Positions 45,065 through 56,798 of a stretch of DNA of 64,000 bases are shown one piece after another. The notes under the pieces were generated by a model that saw nothing but the letters and a program-made list of their open reading frames with translations, searched no databases and was not told the origin of the DNA. This DNA comes from Riptortus pedestris (lineage: Eukaryota > Arthropoda > Insecta > Hemiptera > Alydidae): the NCBI GenBank assembly GCA_019009955.1, contig CM032230.1, positions 18,159,501-18,223,500 of the forward strand, in the 5' to 3' direction. Position 1 is the first letter of the stretch. Each line of letters opens with the position of its first letter. The position numbers and the translations under genes were made by a program.

Positions 45065-46615
45065 TTGTTTCAAGACACCGATTCATTGGACCAGTGAGGC
45101 TCATAAAGCATTCCAAGAATGTAAAACGGCCATTATAAAATTCAGTCGTCATTGGTTATCCTAAGCGGACCTCGTGGGGGTATGCATGCTTCAAGCTCGG
45201 CTATGTGTTCAGTGTTGAAGGAAATTCTTCTCAAAATCATAGAATAACACAAAAAAAAAAAAACTACTCCACTTATGGCAGTGAACTTCTGCCTGCTCAC
45301 AGAGCTGTCCACCATTTTACAGACATTTTAGAAGGGTGACATTTCACGATATGGACTGATCATAAACTGTTAGTTTTCATGCTCAATCAACGCCCTGAAA
45401 CTGCAACTCCTATGAGAATCCCCCGGATAACTTAACTATTGACATACGTAATGTAAGAGGTGAACAAAATCCTTATTGAGAGTAGAAAATATAGATATAG
45501 ATAGACTTAGGTACATCTTATAGATGGAACTAGGTACATCATATAGATGGACTTAGGGACATCATATAAACGGACTTAGGTACGTCTTGCAAAAGAGCTA
45601 GAAAAGGATGATAGAATTCCAGAACTACTGAAAATCTCATTGGAGGGCGTGTGTGTCCTAAACGAAACATCAAAATCGCCCATACATAACCAAATGTTTT
45701 CAAGAAGAAATATTCTAGAGCATCAAAGGCCTTAGTCACCCAAGAATCTGGTCGAATCATTGGAGCATAATTCTTGAGACCCAGCATGAATGCTGATGTA
45801 GGAAGGTGGGCTCCATGTTGTGTCTCACGTCAACGCGCCGAGACCAATCGCCATACTATTACTCCACCAGGGACATTTCTTGCCTCTCATCGGTTTGAGC
45901 ACATTCATGTTGATATTATAGGACCGGACGTTGCCACCACTTATAATGGAAACCGTTAACGCCTTGCTATGGTCGACCGATTTACCAGATGGACTCAAGC
46001 TCAACCACTCCGTAGAAAACGTGAGATAAGCAGTTTGTGGCACTTGGATCTCTCGATATGGCATACCACCAAGAATTACCACAGAACAAGGAAAGCAAGT
46101 TGAGACTAACTTATTCACATAACGTACTCAAATCTTAAGAGTAAAGCGCTACAGGACGACTGCATATCACCCTCAGGCTAACGTTTGTGTTGAACATTGG
46201 AATCGTTCATTGAATGCGTCACATCAGATCAATGGACAGGACGTCTCCCCACAGTTCTCCTTGGCTTGCTGGCAGCCCTTCATGGCGACAATGGCTCCAG
46301 TGTGGGGGAAAGAATGTTTCCAGCAACCTAGAGGAATCTGAGGAGTTCTTTCGATATTTTTACCGAACAGAGGATTCCACACATTTGTTACGGAAAAATA
46401 TGTAGGGAAATCCGTGACGTTATTCATCGAATTAGCTCAGTATCAATGTTTGTTTCTAAAGATGTTAAGAAATATTCTCCTCCCCGATGGCGTGGTAAAT
46501 CACTGACTCCACCTTATATACTGGGCCACATCTTGTTCTGAATCGAAGGGACACAGCTTCCATAGGGACCGAAGATGGTCGCCATCGGTCTGCTGTGTTA
46601 AGGTGAAAGGAAAAC
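45065..46615 (+). pseudogene. Ty3/Gypsy pol remnant (RNase H + integrase), no LTRs seen
   Basis: Plus strand, many stops and shifts. 45080-45170 encodes a WTSEAHKAFQECK-type end of the RT domain. 45290-45400 encodes RNase H (ELLPAHRAVHHF, TILDH-like, FTIWTDHKLL). 45780-46020 encodes integrase (NRHTITPPGTF, SHRFEHIHVDIIGPD, MVDRFTRWTQA), and 46190-46330 the later integrase part (LPTVLLGLLAALHGDNGSS). The order is the Gypsy order. Protease, the RT active site and gag are not recognisable upstream. This piece is upstream of the anoctamin start. Confidence 0.75.
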
Positions 46616-46619
46616 ACTC

Positions 46620-47025
46620 TGATAAAGACTTTAATTAATTGTAATTATTAACTGAAATTCTAACATGAGGCCGAACTGCACAACATATAGCGACTCACTT
46701 CAACATACTGCAACCTGTCGACTAGGAGGTACAACTCTTACATATACAATGTACAATATACTTAACATGCTGAAACCTGCCTATGTCCTTGAAGAAGCTG
46801 ATGCCCACCCCCAGACCTCTTGAAAATAAGACTAACACCAGTAGCTTCTAATGACCCGAGAAACCGAAGAGGACTTCCAATCGCACTGGCTATAATAATC
46901 CTATATTATTATTATTATATGCATTTTTAAAGTTTGCCATAAAAAATAGAGTATATTGTTTGAGTTGTAAAAACAGTTATTCCTCCAGACATTAGTGTCA
47001 GTAAAGCCACCTACAACAAAATAAT
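46620..47025. other. No recognisable gene
   Basis: Moderately AT-rich spacer between the Gypsy remnant and the next inverted-repeat element; no structure seen. Confidence 0.45.
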
Positions 47026-47027
47026 AA

Positions 47028-47688
47028 GAAAGTCCGTCACGCAGGGGCTGCGTAAACTAAGCAGATTTCCCACGTGAAGTTTTACAATAGAGAAATCTGC
47101 ACACTGGTAACACAATACCACCGTGATTAGATAATGAGAAATCTTTCAGTTAATTAAAATAAATTCCCAACTGAAACAGCTTCTGAATTGTAAGAATAAT
47201 TTATATTTAAATAACTCAAATTTTAGTAATCCAAGAACTAAAGAAGGGGGGGGGCGGATGAACAGAACGTATTTGCATAAATCTCACAAAGTAAGGAAGG
47301 TAAGGTAAGGTTAGAAACGACAGGTTAGAAGAAGCTTCCACCTGAGCCGAGAAATGACGAAGATGGCCGACGTAATCCGAACTATACCCGACCACAGACT
47401 TCATAAAAATGCAAATATCTCGGTTAATATTCAAGATAGAGAATAAATGTATATAACAATATTTATAGTAAATTTAATTTGCAATAAGATTGGTTCTATA
47501 CATTTTTTCGATCCGATGCATAATAACGGAGATATTTTGAATTTTCGAAAATCCCCCCTCTAAACCCCCCCCCTCCCTCTGGTCCGATTTCAGCCATTAA
47601 CGAACTTGATCTGTCTTTTTACATAAAACGGTTAAATATCGAGTTTCGTAACGATCAAACAAAAATTGCGACCGCTAGAGCGTTAACA

Positions 47689-47759
<71 letters not shown>

Positions 47760-47880
47760 GAACGGACCTCATTTTCGTCATCTCCAGGGTAGGATCGATG
47801 GACATTTGAGGAAATTTGTCAAAACTCGCGTCATGAGTACGACCTCAATAGCTGATTTCCCTTAAGGGATATCTGCTAAA
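47028..47880 (+). mobile_element. Inverted-repeat element copy B (~850 bp)
   Basis: Runs from AAAGTCCGTCACGCAGGGGC to TATCTGCTAAAA. It carries all family blocks, including the TA tract (47693-47753). A segment at 47285-47400 (TAAGGTTAGAAACGACAGGT, AGCTTCCACCTGAGCC) is shared only with the copy that runs off the right edge (63790-63890, inverted). These two therefore form a sub-family. Confidence 0.8.
47693..47753. repeat. (TA)n microsatellite inside copy B
   Basis: About 31 perfect TA units, the longest in the window, flanked by GCGTTAACAGACA and ATTTTGAACGGACC as in copy A. Confidence 0.9.
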
Positions 47881-48662
47881 ATACAAATATATCGGTTAAT
47901 ATTCAAGTTAGGGAATAAATGTATATAGCAATATTTATAGTACTATACTTTGCAATAAGATTGATACTTTACAAGAACTCGGACCAGTGGCCGATTTCTG
48001 TCAATCGCATATATGATTGTGTTGAATAAAACGGTTGAATATATATATAGTATGGTATAGATCAAATAAAGACTTTTAGAGACTTTGAATGTAAAACCTC
48101 AATTGATAACGTCATCACACATCTAATTTGAATGTATCTCGCGTGGTAAATGTCCAACAGAAATAGTATTTGGTATTTAAGCTTAAAATATAGAGTTTCA
48201 TGTTATAACAGCTTATTGTTATTAGGGCATTAGTAAGAGTAGCGGTTTACTGGCTGAAAACTAAAAATCCAAATGTCTTGGTTAATATTAACCTTAGAGA
48301 AAATATGTATATAACGACATTTATGGAATATCAAATATATAATGAACTTTTCCGATCCGAAGTACAATAGTGGAGGAATTTCGAATTTTCTAAATTCTCC
48401 CCTCTAACCCCTCCCCCCAGTCAGATTTTAGCCGTTAACGAACTTGATCTTTAGTTTGACACGAAACGCTTATATATCGAGTTTGAAAATAATAATTGCG
48501 ACCGCAAGAGCAGCTACAGACAAATATATATATAACTTTGTATGGACCTCATTTTGGTCATCTCTTGGGTAGGATATATGGACATTTGAGGACATGTTTC
48601 GAAAATCGCACAATGAGTATGACCTCAATAGCTGATTTCCTTTATGGGATATCTGCTAAAAA
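47881..48662 (+). mobile_element. Second inverted-repeat element copy directly adjacent to copy B
   Basis: Starts in the middle of the consensus (AAATATATCGGTTAATATTC) and runs through CCGTTAACGAACTTGATC and GACCTCATTTTGGTCATCTC to GATATCTGCTAAAA. It is more diverged than copy B, and its TA tract is short. Confidence 0.65.
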
Positions 48663-48674
48663 ACATAAATTAAA

Positions 48675-49258
48675 TGCCCCTTAAGGGAAATCAGCTATTG
48701 AGGTTGTACTCATGACGGAATTTCCGAAATTTTTCTTCAAATGTCCATCGATCCTACCTAGTAGATGACGAAAATGAGGTCCGTTCAAAACTGCATATAT
48801 ATCTATATATATATTTGTCTGTTACCGCTCTAGCGGTCGCAATTTTTGTTTAATCGTTACCAAACTCGATATATAGTAATTTTATGTAAAAAGAAAGATC
48901 GAGTTCGTTAATGGCTGAAATCGGACCAGTAGGAGGGGGGGTTTAGAGGGGAGGATTTTCGAAAATTCGAAATATCTCCGTTACTATACGTCGGATCGAA
49001 AATTTGTACAGAGCCAATCTTATTGCAAATTAAATTTACTATAAATATTGTTATATACATGTTTTTCTCTATCTTGAATATTAACCAAGATATTTGCATT
49101 TTATAAAATCTGGGCGCCTAACGGACGAGAGTTACTTTCCCGCCAAAAGCTAGTTCGGCCGTTTCCTTGAATGGCTCGGCTCTCGTGAAATTTCTCTATT
49201 GTAAAACTTCACGTGGGAAATCTGCTTAGTTTACGCTGCCCCTGCGTAACGGATTTTT
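48675..49258 (-). mobile_element. Inverted-repeat element copy D (~585 bp), reverse orientation
   Basis: CCCCTTAAGGGAAATCAGC at the left, GCATATATATCTATATATATA in the TA position, TCGGACCAGTAGGAGGGG, and the end CGTGGGAAATCTGCTTAGTT then CCTGCGTAACGGATTTT. It lies tail-to-tail with the preceding copy, giving a large inverted pair. Confidence 0.78.
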
Positions 49259-49259
49259 A

Positions 49260-50435
49260 AGTTAAGACGCGAAAATAATCGATTTAGACTCAGCAGACAT
49301 AATCTGCTTCGGGAATTGCAGTTTCAAAAATCTCACCAGAGCGGGTAACATAGTGTTCTAATGTAACATAGACTTATCTTTGGGATTTTATAAATTATTG
49401 TAGTTATTTGTTTAGAAGGGTGGCCCCTGAAGAGGTGGCATGCAGACGACGAGACGTGTTCTATCCTATATCGGCGATTTTAAATAAAGTCTGCCAATGG
49501 AGTCATTTGCCAATAAACTATGTCGAACATTAAAATATTGGGCCCAGAAAAAGAAAATATACAAGTATTTAAATATAATTTTGATGTGACCTCATTTTGT
49601 CATCTCCTGGAATTATTTGAGGACATTTTCGAAAATTTGCATTAAGGAGGCTGTGAGGAGTAGAAAGTAAGTGGCTGTCAGCTGGTTAAGTAATCTCCTA
49701 GTCATTTCCACTTCTAGTGCGGCATTTTTCACAATAGGATTTGTTATCTCTCATCAGGGTGGGTTTCTAATCGGCCCAAAGAGGCAGCTCACAGAGAATT
49801 GTTGCCACGTGTCCCTAATAATGAATGTTTATTTTCCTTTGGGGAGTAACTGAGTTGGGCTTGATGTAGGATGACAGAGGAGTACAATGGGGGAGTGCGT
49901 GCAGGTTTCTCCGCCGAGAGTTTTTAGACTGTCCCTGAACTGGCGAGTAACTGGGCTTCTGGAGCGAGGAAAGTAAGACAGCAGAAAAACCAACCACTTC
50001 TCCCCCCTTCACACCTCTTCCCTTCTTCTTAAATACTATCCAATAACCTCCGCCAATTCTATAGCAAATCATCATCTCACCCTCCGCCCATTTACTAGCC
50101 AACAATAAAGATAACGGCTCATCATGCTACTAACTCTAATAGGGGTGGTGGTACTTAGGCTCTTCTAGGATTTCACCCCAGCAATCTTTCATGTCTGTGC
50201 AGTAACATAGAAACAACAATATAGTTTAAAACGATAGGTTATCCTTAAGTCTAATTTTCTAGCACCATTCAAGACATTGCAATCATTATAATGTAAAACA
50301 CTGTTGTATCCAGTACTTTAAAAAATGCATTTCCTCCTGAGGGGATATAGCAGTTTTTTCATTGTGAGAGATATATCAGTTATAGCTATTCTGCTACTGG
50401 CAGAAATCAGAGGTGTATTGGCTTATATCATTGGC
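49260..50435. other. No recognisable gene
   Basis: Several short open frames but none with family motifs. AATAAAG at 49481 after a ~200-bp GC-richer stretch could be part of an LTR or transcript end, without further support. Confidence 0.4.
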
Positions 50436-50439
50436 AGAC

Positions 50440-51050
50440 CTGCGGATGCCAGAGGCCGATCGGCAGAAGTAAAAGACATGCTCGTAGGTGACAGAGGCAA
50501 ATAAACTGAAGTCAGAGGCAGACTGACAAATGACAGAAGTCAGAGGCAGACTAGCAAATGGCAGAAGTCATAGACAGACCGGCAAACGGTAGACGTCAGA
50601 GGTGGATGACAGAAGCAGACAAGCAATGGCAGAAGTCCGAGGCAGACCGGCAAACGTTAGACGTCAGTGGCAGATGACAGACGTCAGAGGAGGATGACAG
50701 AGGCAGCCAGCAAATGGCAGAAGTCATAGACAGACCAGCAAACGGTAGTCGTCAGAGGCTGATGACAGAAGCAGACAAGCAATGGCAGAAGTCAGAGGCA
50801 GACCAGACCGGCAAACGTTAGACGTCAGAGGCAGATGACAGAAGTCAGATGCAGATGGCAGAGGCAGACCAGGAAATGCCAGAACTCATAGACAGACCGG
50901 CAAACGGTAGACGTGAGAGGCAGATGACGGAAGGCAGAAGCAGACCAGGAAATGACAGAGGCAGAAGGGCAGGAGGCAGAGGTTGATCAATAGAAGTCGG
51001 CGACCGGCAAAGTACAGAAGCAGATCAGCAGAAGTTAGTGGCTGACCGAC
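50440..51050. repeat. Irregular minisatellite of CAGA-rich units
   Basis: Units are built from AGACCGGCAAACGGTAGACG, TCAGAGGCAGATGACAGAAG and AGGCAGAC in variable order, roughly 17- to 100-bp periods. Purine-rich on the plus strand. Confidence 0.85.
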
Positions 51051-51399
51051 ATCTGAATAGCTTAACTTCAATATTAATTTTAAAAGGTCAACCGATGTTT
51101 GTAAATTTTCAGATTAGGAAGTCAATTTCCCTTGGGTAATGATTGAGTGGGAAAGTTTGAGAGCCTGTTATAATGCTTTATCCGTATTCGAAGCACACTT
51201 GGAGAAATAATATAACTTCAACATGGATAATCCAAAATAATTATTTAAAGTCAAATCCTAGGTTAAAAAGGGTATCCATCACCCTTAGCAAACTATAAAT
51301 TAAATTCCAACCTATATTTTCACAATAATGTAAATAACTTTAATTAACTCTTCTGAAGCTCTGGTTAAAGAGATATTGATATGATAAATGAGTTTAAAT

Positions 51400-51478
51400 A
51401 AAATACTTAGTCCCACACGGGCTGGAAAAGGGTAGTAACCTCTAGATAACCCGTCCCAATTAGCAATAGTAGCATAAA
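51400..51478 (+). repeat. SINE tail fragment
   Basis: CTTAGTCCCACACGGGCTGG, AAAAGGGTAGTAACCTC and AACCCGTCCCAATTAGCAAT are the reverse complement of the 3' part of the SINE at 8515-8748. It abuts copy C of the inverted-repeat element. Confidence 0.6.
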
Positions 51479-52338
51479 CGTCCGTCACGCAGGGGTTGCG
51501 TAAACTAAGCAGAAGAAGTTTAGTAATCGATAAATCTACATACAGCTAACACAACACCACCATGAATAAATACAAACGGAACTAAGAAATGTTTCAGTCA
51601 ATTTCAATAACCTGCCACAGGAATCGTTTGAAATGTAAACAAACAGATCGGCCAGGCTTACACTGGAAAGAAAAAAAATTACTGAAATATATCAGAATGT
51701 AACATATTAATTCTATTGAGAACTATTTACTATATCTACTACTGTAATTAATAATGAGTCAGAATAATTGTTATCTCTATCAACCAAATTTTAGTAATCC
51801 AAGACCTTAAGAGTGGGGGAGGGGGCGAAACCAGGACATATTTGCATGTATCTCGTATAATAAAGGTTGAATAACATATTTGGTATTTAATGTTCGAATA
51901 ATGTGGTTTATTATATAATAGAGTATTTCGAATTTTGGAAAATCCTCCTCTCTAAACCCCCCCTCAACCTGGTCCGATTTCTTCCGTTAACGAACTTGAT
52001 CTTTCTTTTTACATAAAACGACTAAATATCGAGTTTGGTAACGATTGAACAATAATTGCGACCACTAGAGAGGTAACAGACAAAGATATATATATATATA
52101 TATATATATATCTTTGTCTGTTACCTCTCTAGTGGTCGCAATTATTGTTCAATCGTTACCAAACTCGATATTTAGTCGTTTTATGTAAAATATATATATA
52201 CATATATATAGTTTTGACCGGACCTCATTTTTGTCATCTCCTAGATAGGATCGATGGACATTTGAAGAAAAATTTCGAAAATCGGTTCATGAGTACGACC
52301 GCAATAGCTGATTTCCCTTAAGGGGAATCTGCTAAAAT
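51479..52338 (+). mobile_element. Inverted-repeat element copy C, containing a perfect palindrome
   Basis: Runs from CGTCCGTCACGCAGGGGTTG to GGGGAATCTGCTAAAA. The consensus is followed to the TA tract. There a perfect inverted copy of the preceding ~90 bases is present, after which the consensus resumes (GTTTTGACCGGACCTCATTT). Confidence 0.78.
52007..52190. repeat. Perfect 184-bp palindrome
   Basis: Two 92-base arms meet at 52098/52099 within (AT)n with no spacer. Left arm landmarks CGAGTTTGGTAACGATTGAA and GACCACTAGAGAGG have exact reverse complements at the mirrored places (TTCAATCGTTACCAAACTCG, CCTCTCTAGTGGTC). I checked positions such as 52020/52177 and 52081/52116 and found no mismatch. 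Confidence 0.92.
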
Positions 52339-52639
52339 GGACTTTAATATAAATAAATAATGAATGAGTGTATGTTAACAGCTGTTTTAAAATTGCTTAG
52401 GTTAATTGTTTGAAAATAAGATGCTCAGTGTTTTGCTATGAAAGTTACTCATTAAAAGTTACGTTTTTTTCTTGAGAATCCTTAATCTCCTTGGGAGTCT
52501 TCATTTAATGACGCAAAGGGCTAAATGGCCCTCAAAACTACTCAAAACATTTTCTGAATTACAAAACTTATAAAGAAACTATTCCCTTAAATGTAAAAAC
52601 TAAAGCAACACATACCTTACCATTTATGAAATGCAAAAT

Positions 52640-54385
52640 GCATTATTATGCAAATCCTCATAGCCAGGAAACGATGGTACATGCTTCACAACCTTTCACT
52701 CTCAAGTTCAACAATCATTCTCTTGAAAATATTTAACGGATTATATGATAGTGGAGATAAACCTGTATATTGGAAAGAATCTATCATAATACTAATCTTG
52801 ATGTCTAATAATGATAAATCACAACCAACAAGTTATAGACCGATAGCCATTACTAGCTGTCTTCCAAAGCTTTTTGAAAGAATGCTTAACAAACGCCTCT
52901 TATGGTTTCTTGGATCTAATAAACTACTCTCTAAAATCCAATGTGGATTCAGACCTAAAAACTCCACCATGGATCTTATTGTAAAATTAGAGAGTGACAT
53001 CTTAGAAGCATTCTCAAACAAGAAATCAGTACTAGCTTTCTCTTTTGACATAGAAAAAGCCTTTGATACAGTCTGGAAAAGGGTTATTATCTCAAAACTG
53101 ATAGAATGGAATACTCAAGGAATGATTCTCATCTTTATCAAAAACTTTCTTTCGGCTAGAACATTCAAAGTATAACAGGATACTCCTTATTCCAAACTAT
53201 TTAGCCAAGAAAATGGCGTTCCACAATGATGTGTCTTGAGCACTATCCTTTTTAATATAGCAATTGTTGTAATTTGTGATTACATTCCTGTTGATGTTCA
53301 ATACTGCCTATTTGTTAATGACCCTTTTATTTATGGAATCTCAATATCAATAGATATAGTAATGTCACGCATCCCAGACTATATTCACAGGTGAGAACAG
53401 TGGAGCATGGACCATGGACTAAAATTTTCTACATAGAAAACGAAAGCCATACTTTTACTAAAAAACGTGTAAACATACCCTATACCTCTGCTTAAATGAA
53501 ATACCAAAAGCTGTAACTATAAAATTTCTGGGAGTAGTTTTTGACAAAAAGCTTACTTGGGTACCACACAATAAAACAGTAGCTAATAAAGCAAAACACA
53601 AATTGAAACTCCTAAAAGTTCTAGCGAACACACATTGGAGTGCAGATAGGAAATCAATGCTTATGATTTATCGATGTATCATACGGTCCCAAAAGACTAT
53701 TGAAGCATCGCATTCTCCTCTTCTAACACTAACATTTTGAAAATGCTAGAAACCTTAGAACACCAAGCCCATTCCAAATGCAGCCCTATATGCCGAAACG
53801 GGATACAACATACAATTTCTCAATTCTTCATCACCTTGCTATCATTTAATGTCTAACAATGAAAACATAAACAGATATTACATCAACAAGAAGTTGAAGA
53901 GGCTTTTTTTCGACGTACTATGGCGTATTACAGAGGTATAAATTAACCCAATACAATATCTTTCATATTATCTTTAGTGAAATTCCTCCATGGAAAATAA
54001 GAAATTTCCAAGTTAATTAAACAATTTAATAAAAACGACTCTCTAGCGTCAACGTTTTATAAAAATGCCTATCAATACTATAATAGTCCATTATAATGGT
54101 AATAATGGTTTGTTACAGACAACCACTCACACTTATTCATTTACAACGATGGTTCTAAATACAATAGCAAATGTAAGTGCTAGTGTGTTGAAAACACTGC
54201 CCACAAGCTTCGTCTCCCAAAAAGCTAAAGTAAATATACTGCTGAACTAGAAGCAACATATTTGGGACTCAAAGAAATTAACAATGTACCACACAACAAC
54301 GTCACATTACTTACGGACTCCTTGAGTTGTTTGCAATAACTTAGTGGTTTATACCTATAATACCACCGTAACGAATATAAACAAC
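52640..54385 (+). pseudogene. Jockey-like LINE: RT and RNase H remnants
   Basis: Plus strand. 52730-53175 is one open frame covering the first half of the RT: YWKESIIILI, SYRPIAITSCLPKLFERMLN, IQCGFRPKNSTMDLIVKLES, FDIEKAFDTVWKR. After a stop it continues ENGVPQ at 53210, where the Y-A-D-D box is degraded to LFVND. Near 53520 is FLGVVFDKKLTWVPH. Near 54240-54330 an RNase H part reads TAELEATYLGLKE and NVTLLTDSLS. The element is broken in several frames. Its 3' end abuts a truncated inverted-repeat element at ~54390. Confidence 0.8.
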
Positions 54386-54389
54386 AACT

Positions 54390-54972
54390 TATTGAAAATT
54401 AAATGTAATATAAATATTGTTATATACATTTATTCTCTATCTTGAATGTTAACCGAGATATTTGAATTTTTCAGTTTTCAGCCTTCAGTAAACCCCCACT
54501 TCTACTAGTGTTACATAAACAATGCTCTGTTATATAATAAAATATATTAATTGAAGCCTAAATACCAAATATTGTTTTCATTGAATTTTTACTTTGTGAG
54601 ATATATGCAAATACGTTCTGTTGACCCCCCCTCACACTTCTTTTGTTATTGGATTACTAAAATTTGAGTGATTCAGATAAAACTGATTCTGATTCATTAC
54701 AAATTACAGCACTAGCTTTAGTAAATAGTTTTCAATAAAATTAATATGTTCTATTCAGATATATTTCATTATTTGACTAATTGTCTTTCCGGTCTATCTA
54801 TGCTACGAAGCCGGCTTGTTTACAATTCAGCCTCTTTCCGTTGTAGGGATTATTAACTCGTATTGTACATTTACTGAGCAATCACGGTAGTGTTACATGT
54901 ATGTATATTTATCTATTGTAAACCTTCGCGTGGGAAATCTGTTTAGTTTACGCAGCCCCTGCGGACTTTTTT
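54390..54972 (-). mobile_element. Inverted-repeat element copy, reverse orientation, 5' part missing
   Basis: Starts inside the consensus (AAAATTAAATGTAATATAAA), includes CAGCCTTCAGTAAACCCCCA and the TGTTTACAATTCAGCCTC segment seen in copy A near 5500, and ends GTTTACGCAGCCCCTGCGG. The LINE on its left marks the truncation point. Confidence 0.7.
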
Positions 54973-54974
54973 AT

Positions 54975-55495
54975 AAAATATTTTTTGTTTCTAAATTTAA
55001 TATGCCCTTTTGATTCGTTTTTGGGAGCTTTTGGGAGAGACTATAATAAGACTCAGTATACTTATACATATGTAATGATAGCCAAGCTTTTGGGAGAGGT
55101 TCTGTTAAATTCGTTATCCTTATTCATATATAATGAAAAGCGTGCTCCGGCTAAGGTCTATTCTAGTAATGTCATTTCATCATATATTCTGTATTTCTAA
55201 GCCAAAATCCTAGTAGTAGAAGTGTTTTATTGGCGTGCAACCCTCATGGTCATTAAACCGTCTTTATAAATTTCAGAATTTTAAAAGGTATTTTTTTTAA
55301 TATATTATTGGATCAATATTATTATTATTAAGATGAATGAATGTGTGCGATACGAGGAATACAATCATGGGAGGGTAACGTATAGGATTTTAAACTTTAT
55401 CATTTTATGGTGGTACATTGTTCATTAGGAGTCCTGCGACGGAGGTCTGGGCCGCTAGAGGGCTGATGACTGTGAGGTGAAAAAATCTGCTAAAA
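54975..55495. other. No recognisable gene
   Basis: Contains a repeated GGGAGCTTTTGGGAGAGACT / GCTTTTGGGAGAGGTTCTG pair but nothing identifiable. Confidence 0.4.
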
Positions 55496-55496
55496 G

Positions 55497-55637
55497 CTCA
55501 CTTTTATTAGCAGATTTCCCCATAAGGGAAAACAACTATTGGGGTTGTACTCATGACGCGATTTTCGAATTTTTCTACAAATGTCCATCGATCCTACCCA
55601 GGAGATGACGAAAATAAGGTCCGTTCAAAACTATATA

Positions 55638-55682
<45 letters not shown>
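55497..55682 (-). mobile_element. Left half of an inverted-repeat element interrupted by Helitrons
   Basis: TTATTAGCAGATTTCCCCAT, GTTGTACTCATGACGCGATT, CATCGATCCTACCCAGGAG and GGTCCGTTCAAAACTATATA match the right-end half of copies A-D in reverse. At the TA tract the consensus stops and Helitron sequence begins. The missing half resumes at 62620. Confidence 0.85.
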
Positions 55683-55683
<1 letters not shown>

Positions 55684-55690
<7 letters not shown>

Positions 55691-56798
55691 GTAACCTCTG
55701 TCTGTACATTGATTTTTTTCGCGAAATTTCACGATAACTTTTCGTTTCACATGTCATAGACACCATAACTGCATTTTGTTTCTTTGGTGTCTGTTTGTTT
55801 GTTTGTTTGTTTATTTGTTTGTTTGTTTGTTTATTTGTTTGTTTATTTGTTTGTTTGTTTGTTTGTTTGTTACCTTTTCACGCATAAACGGCTGAACCGA
55901 ATTTTATGAAACTTGGTATGTATATTACTAATAACCCAACTTAGACTTTAGGCTATATTAAAATTCTCTGAGACAAACAGGAGTGGGGGTTATAAGGGAG
56001 GTCTGAAATTAAAAATAGCGATATTTCGTTTCCTATTGGTTTTTCGACAAACATGCACATAACAAAAGTTGTTTATTTTATTCTTTAGAGTAACTCTTTT
56101 TATATACACTTTTTTCGTATACCGAATTATAAACGAGATATATGCTAAAACCTTTAGCGGAAGTGAACAATTTTATTTGGAACATAAGACCCAACCGAAC
56201 TAAATAAAACTTGGTATGTGAATTAGCACTTACGGCTTCCTTATAATAGGCCATCCTAACATTTCTAGGGACGGGCAGGAGTGGGGGTTATAAGGGAGGC
56301 CAGAAATTAAAAATAGCGATATTTCGTTTCCTACTGGTTTTTCGGCAAATATAAACATAACAAAAGTTGTTTATTTTGTTATTTAGAGTAACATTTTTTA
56401 TATACACTTTTTTCGTATACCGAATTATAAACGAGATATACGCTAAAACCTATAGCAGAAGTGAACAATTTTATTAGGGACAAAAGACCCAACCGAAATA
56501 AATAAAACTCGGTATGTGTATTCGCACTAACGCTTTCATTATAACAAGCCATATCAACATTTCTAGGGACGGGCAGGAGTGGGGGTTGTAAGGACGGGAA
56601 ATACGACAATATGGAGGGCAGTGAAGTTTTACATAAAAAATTAATTTCATAATTAACAAATGTGAACGACGGGTATAAACCCTAAACACTGGGACGGGTA
56701 AATGTCAAAATAGTGTGCAAAGTAGAGCCTTGCCAAAAAAATTCCTATACCATTCACACTCAAACCGATTCCCGGGCGAAGCCGGGTATCTGAGCTAG
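55684..56798 (+). mobile_element. Non-autonomous Helitron, array copy 1
   Basis: Starts ATAAAATTGTAACCTCTGTC and has a (TTTG)n tract (55790-55870). Three ~295-bp internal modules are each marked by CAGGAGTGGGGGTTATAAGG or a near match (55978, 56277, 56574). It ends with the hairpin CCCGGGCGAAGCCGGG and ATCTGAGCTAG|T. A hairpin about 10-12 bases before CTAG, followed by a host T, is the Helitron 3' signature. No Rep/helicase is encoded. Confidence 0.82.
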
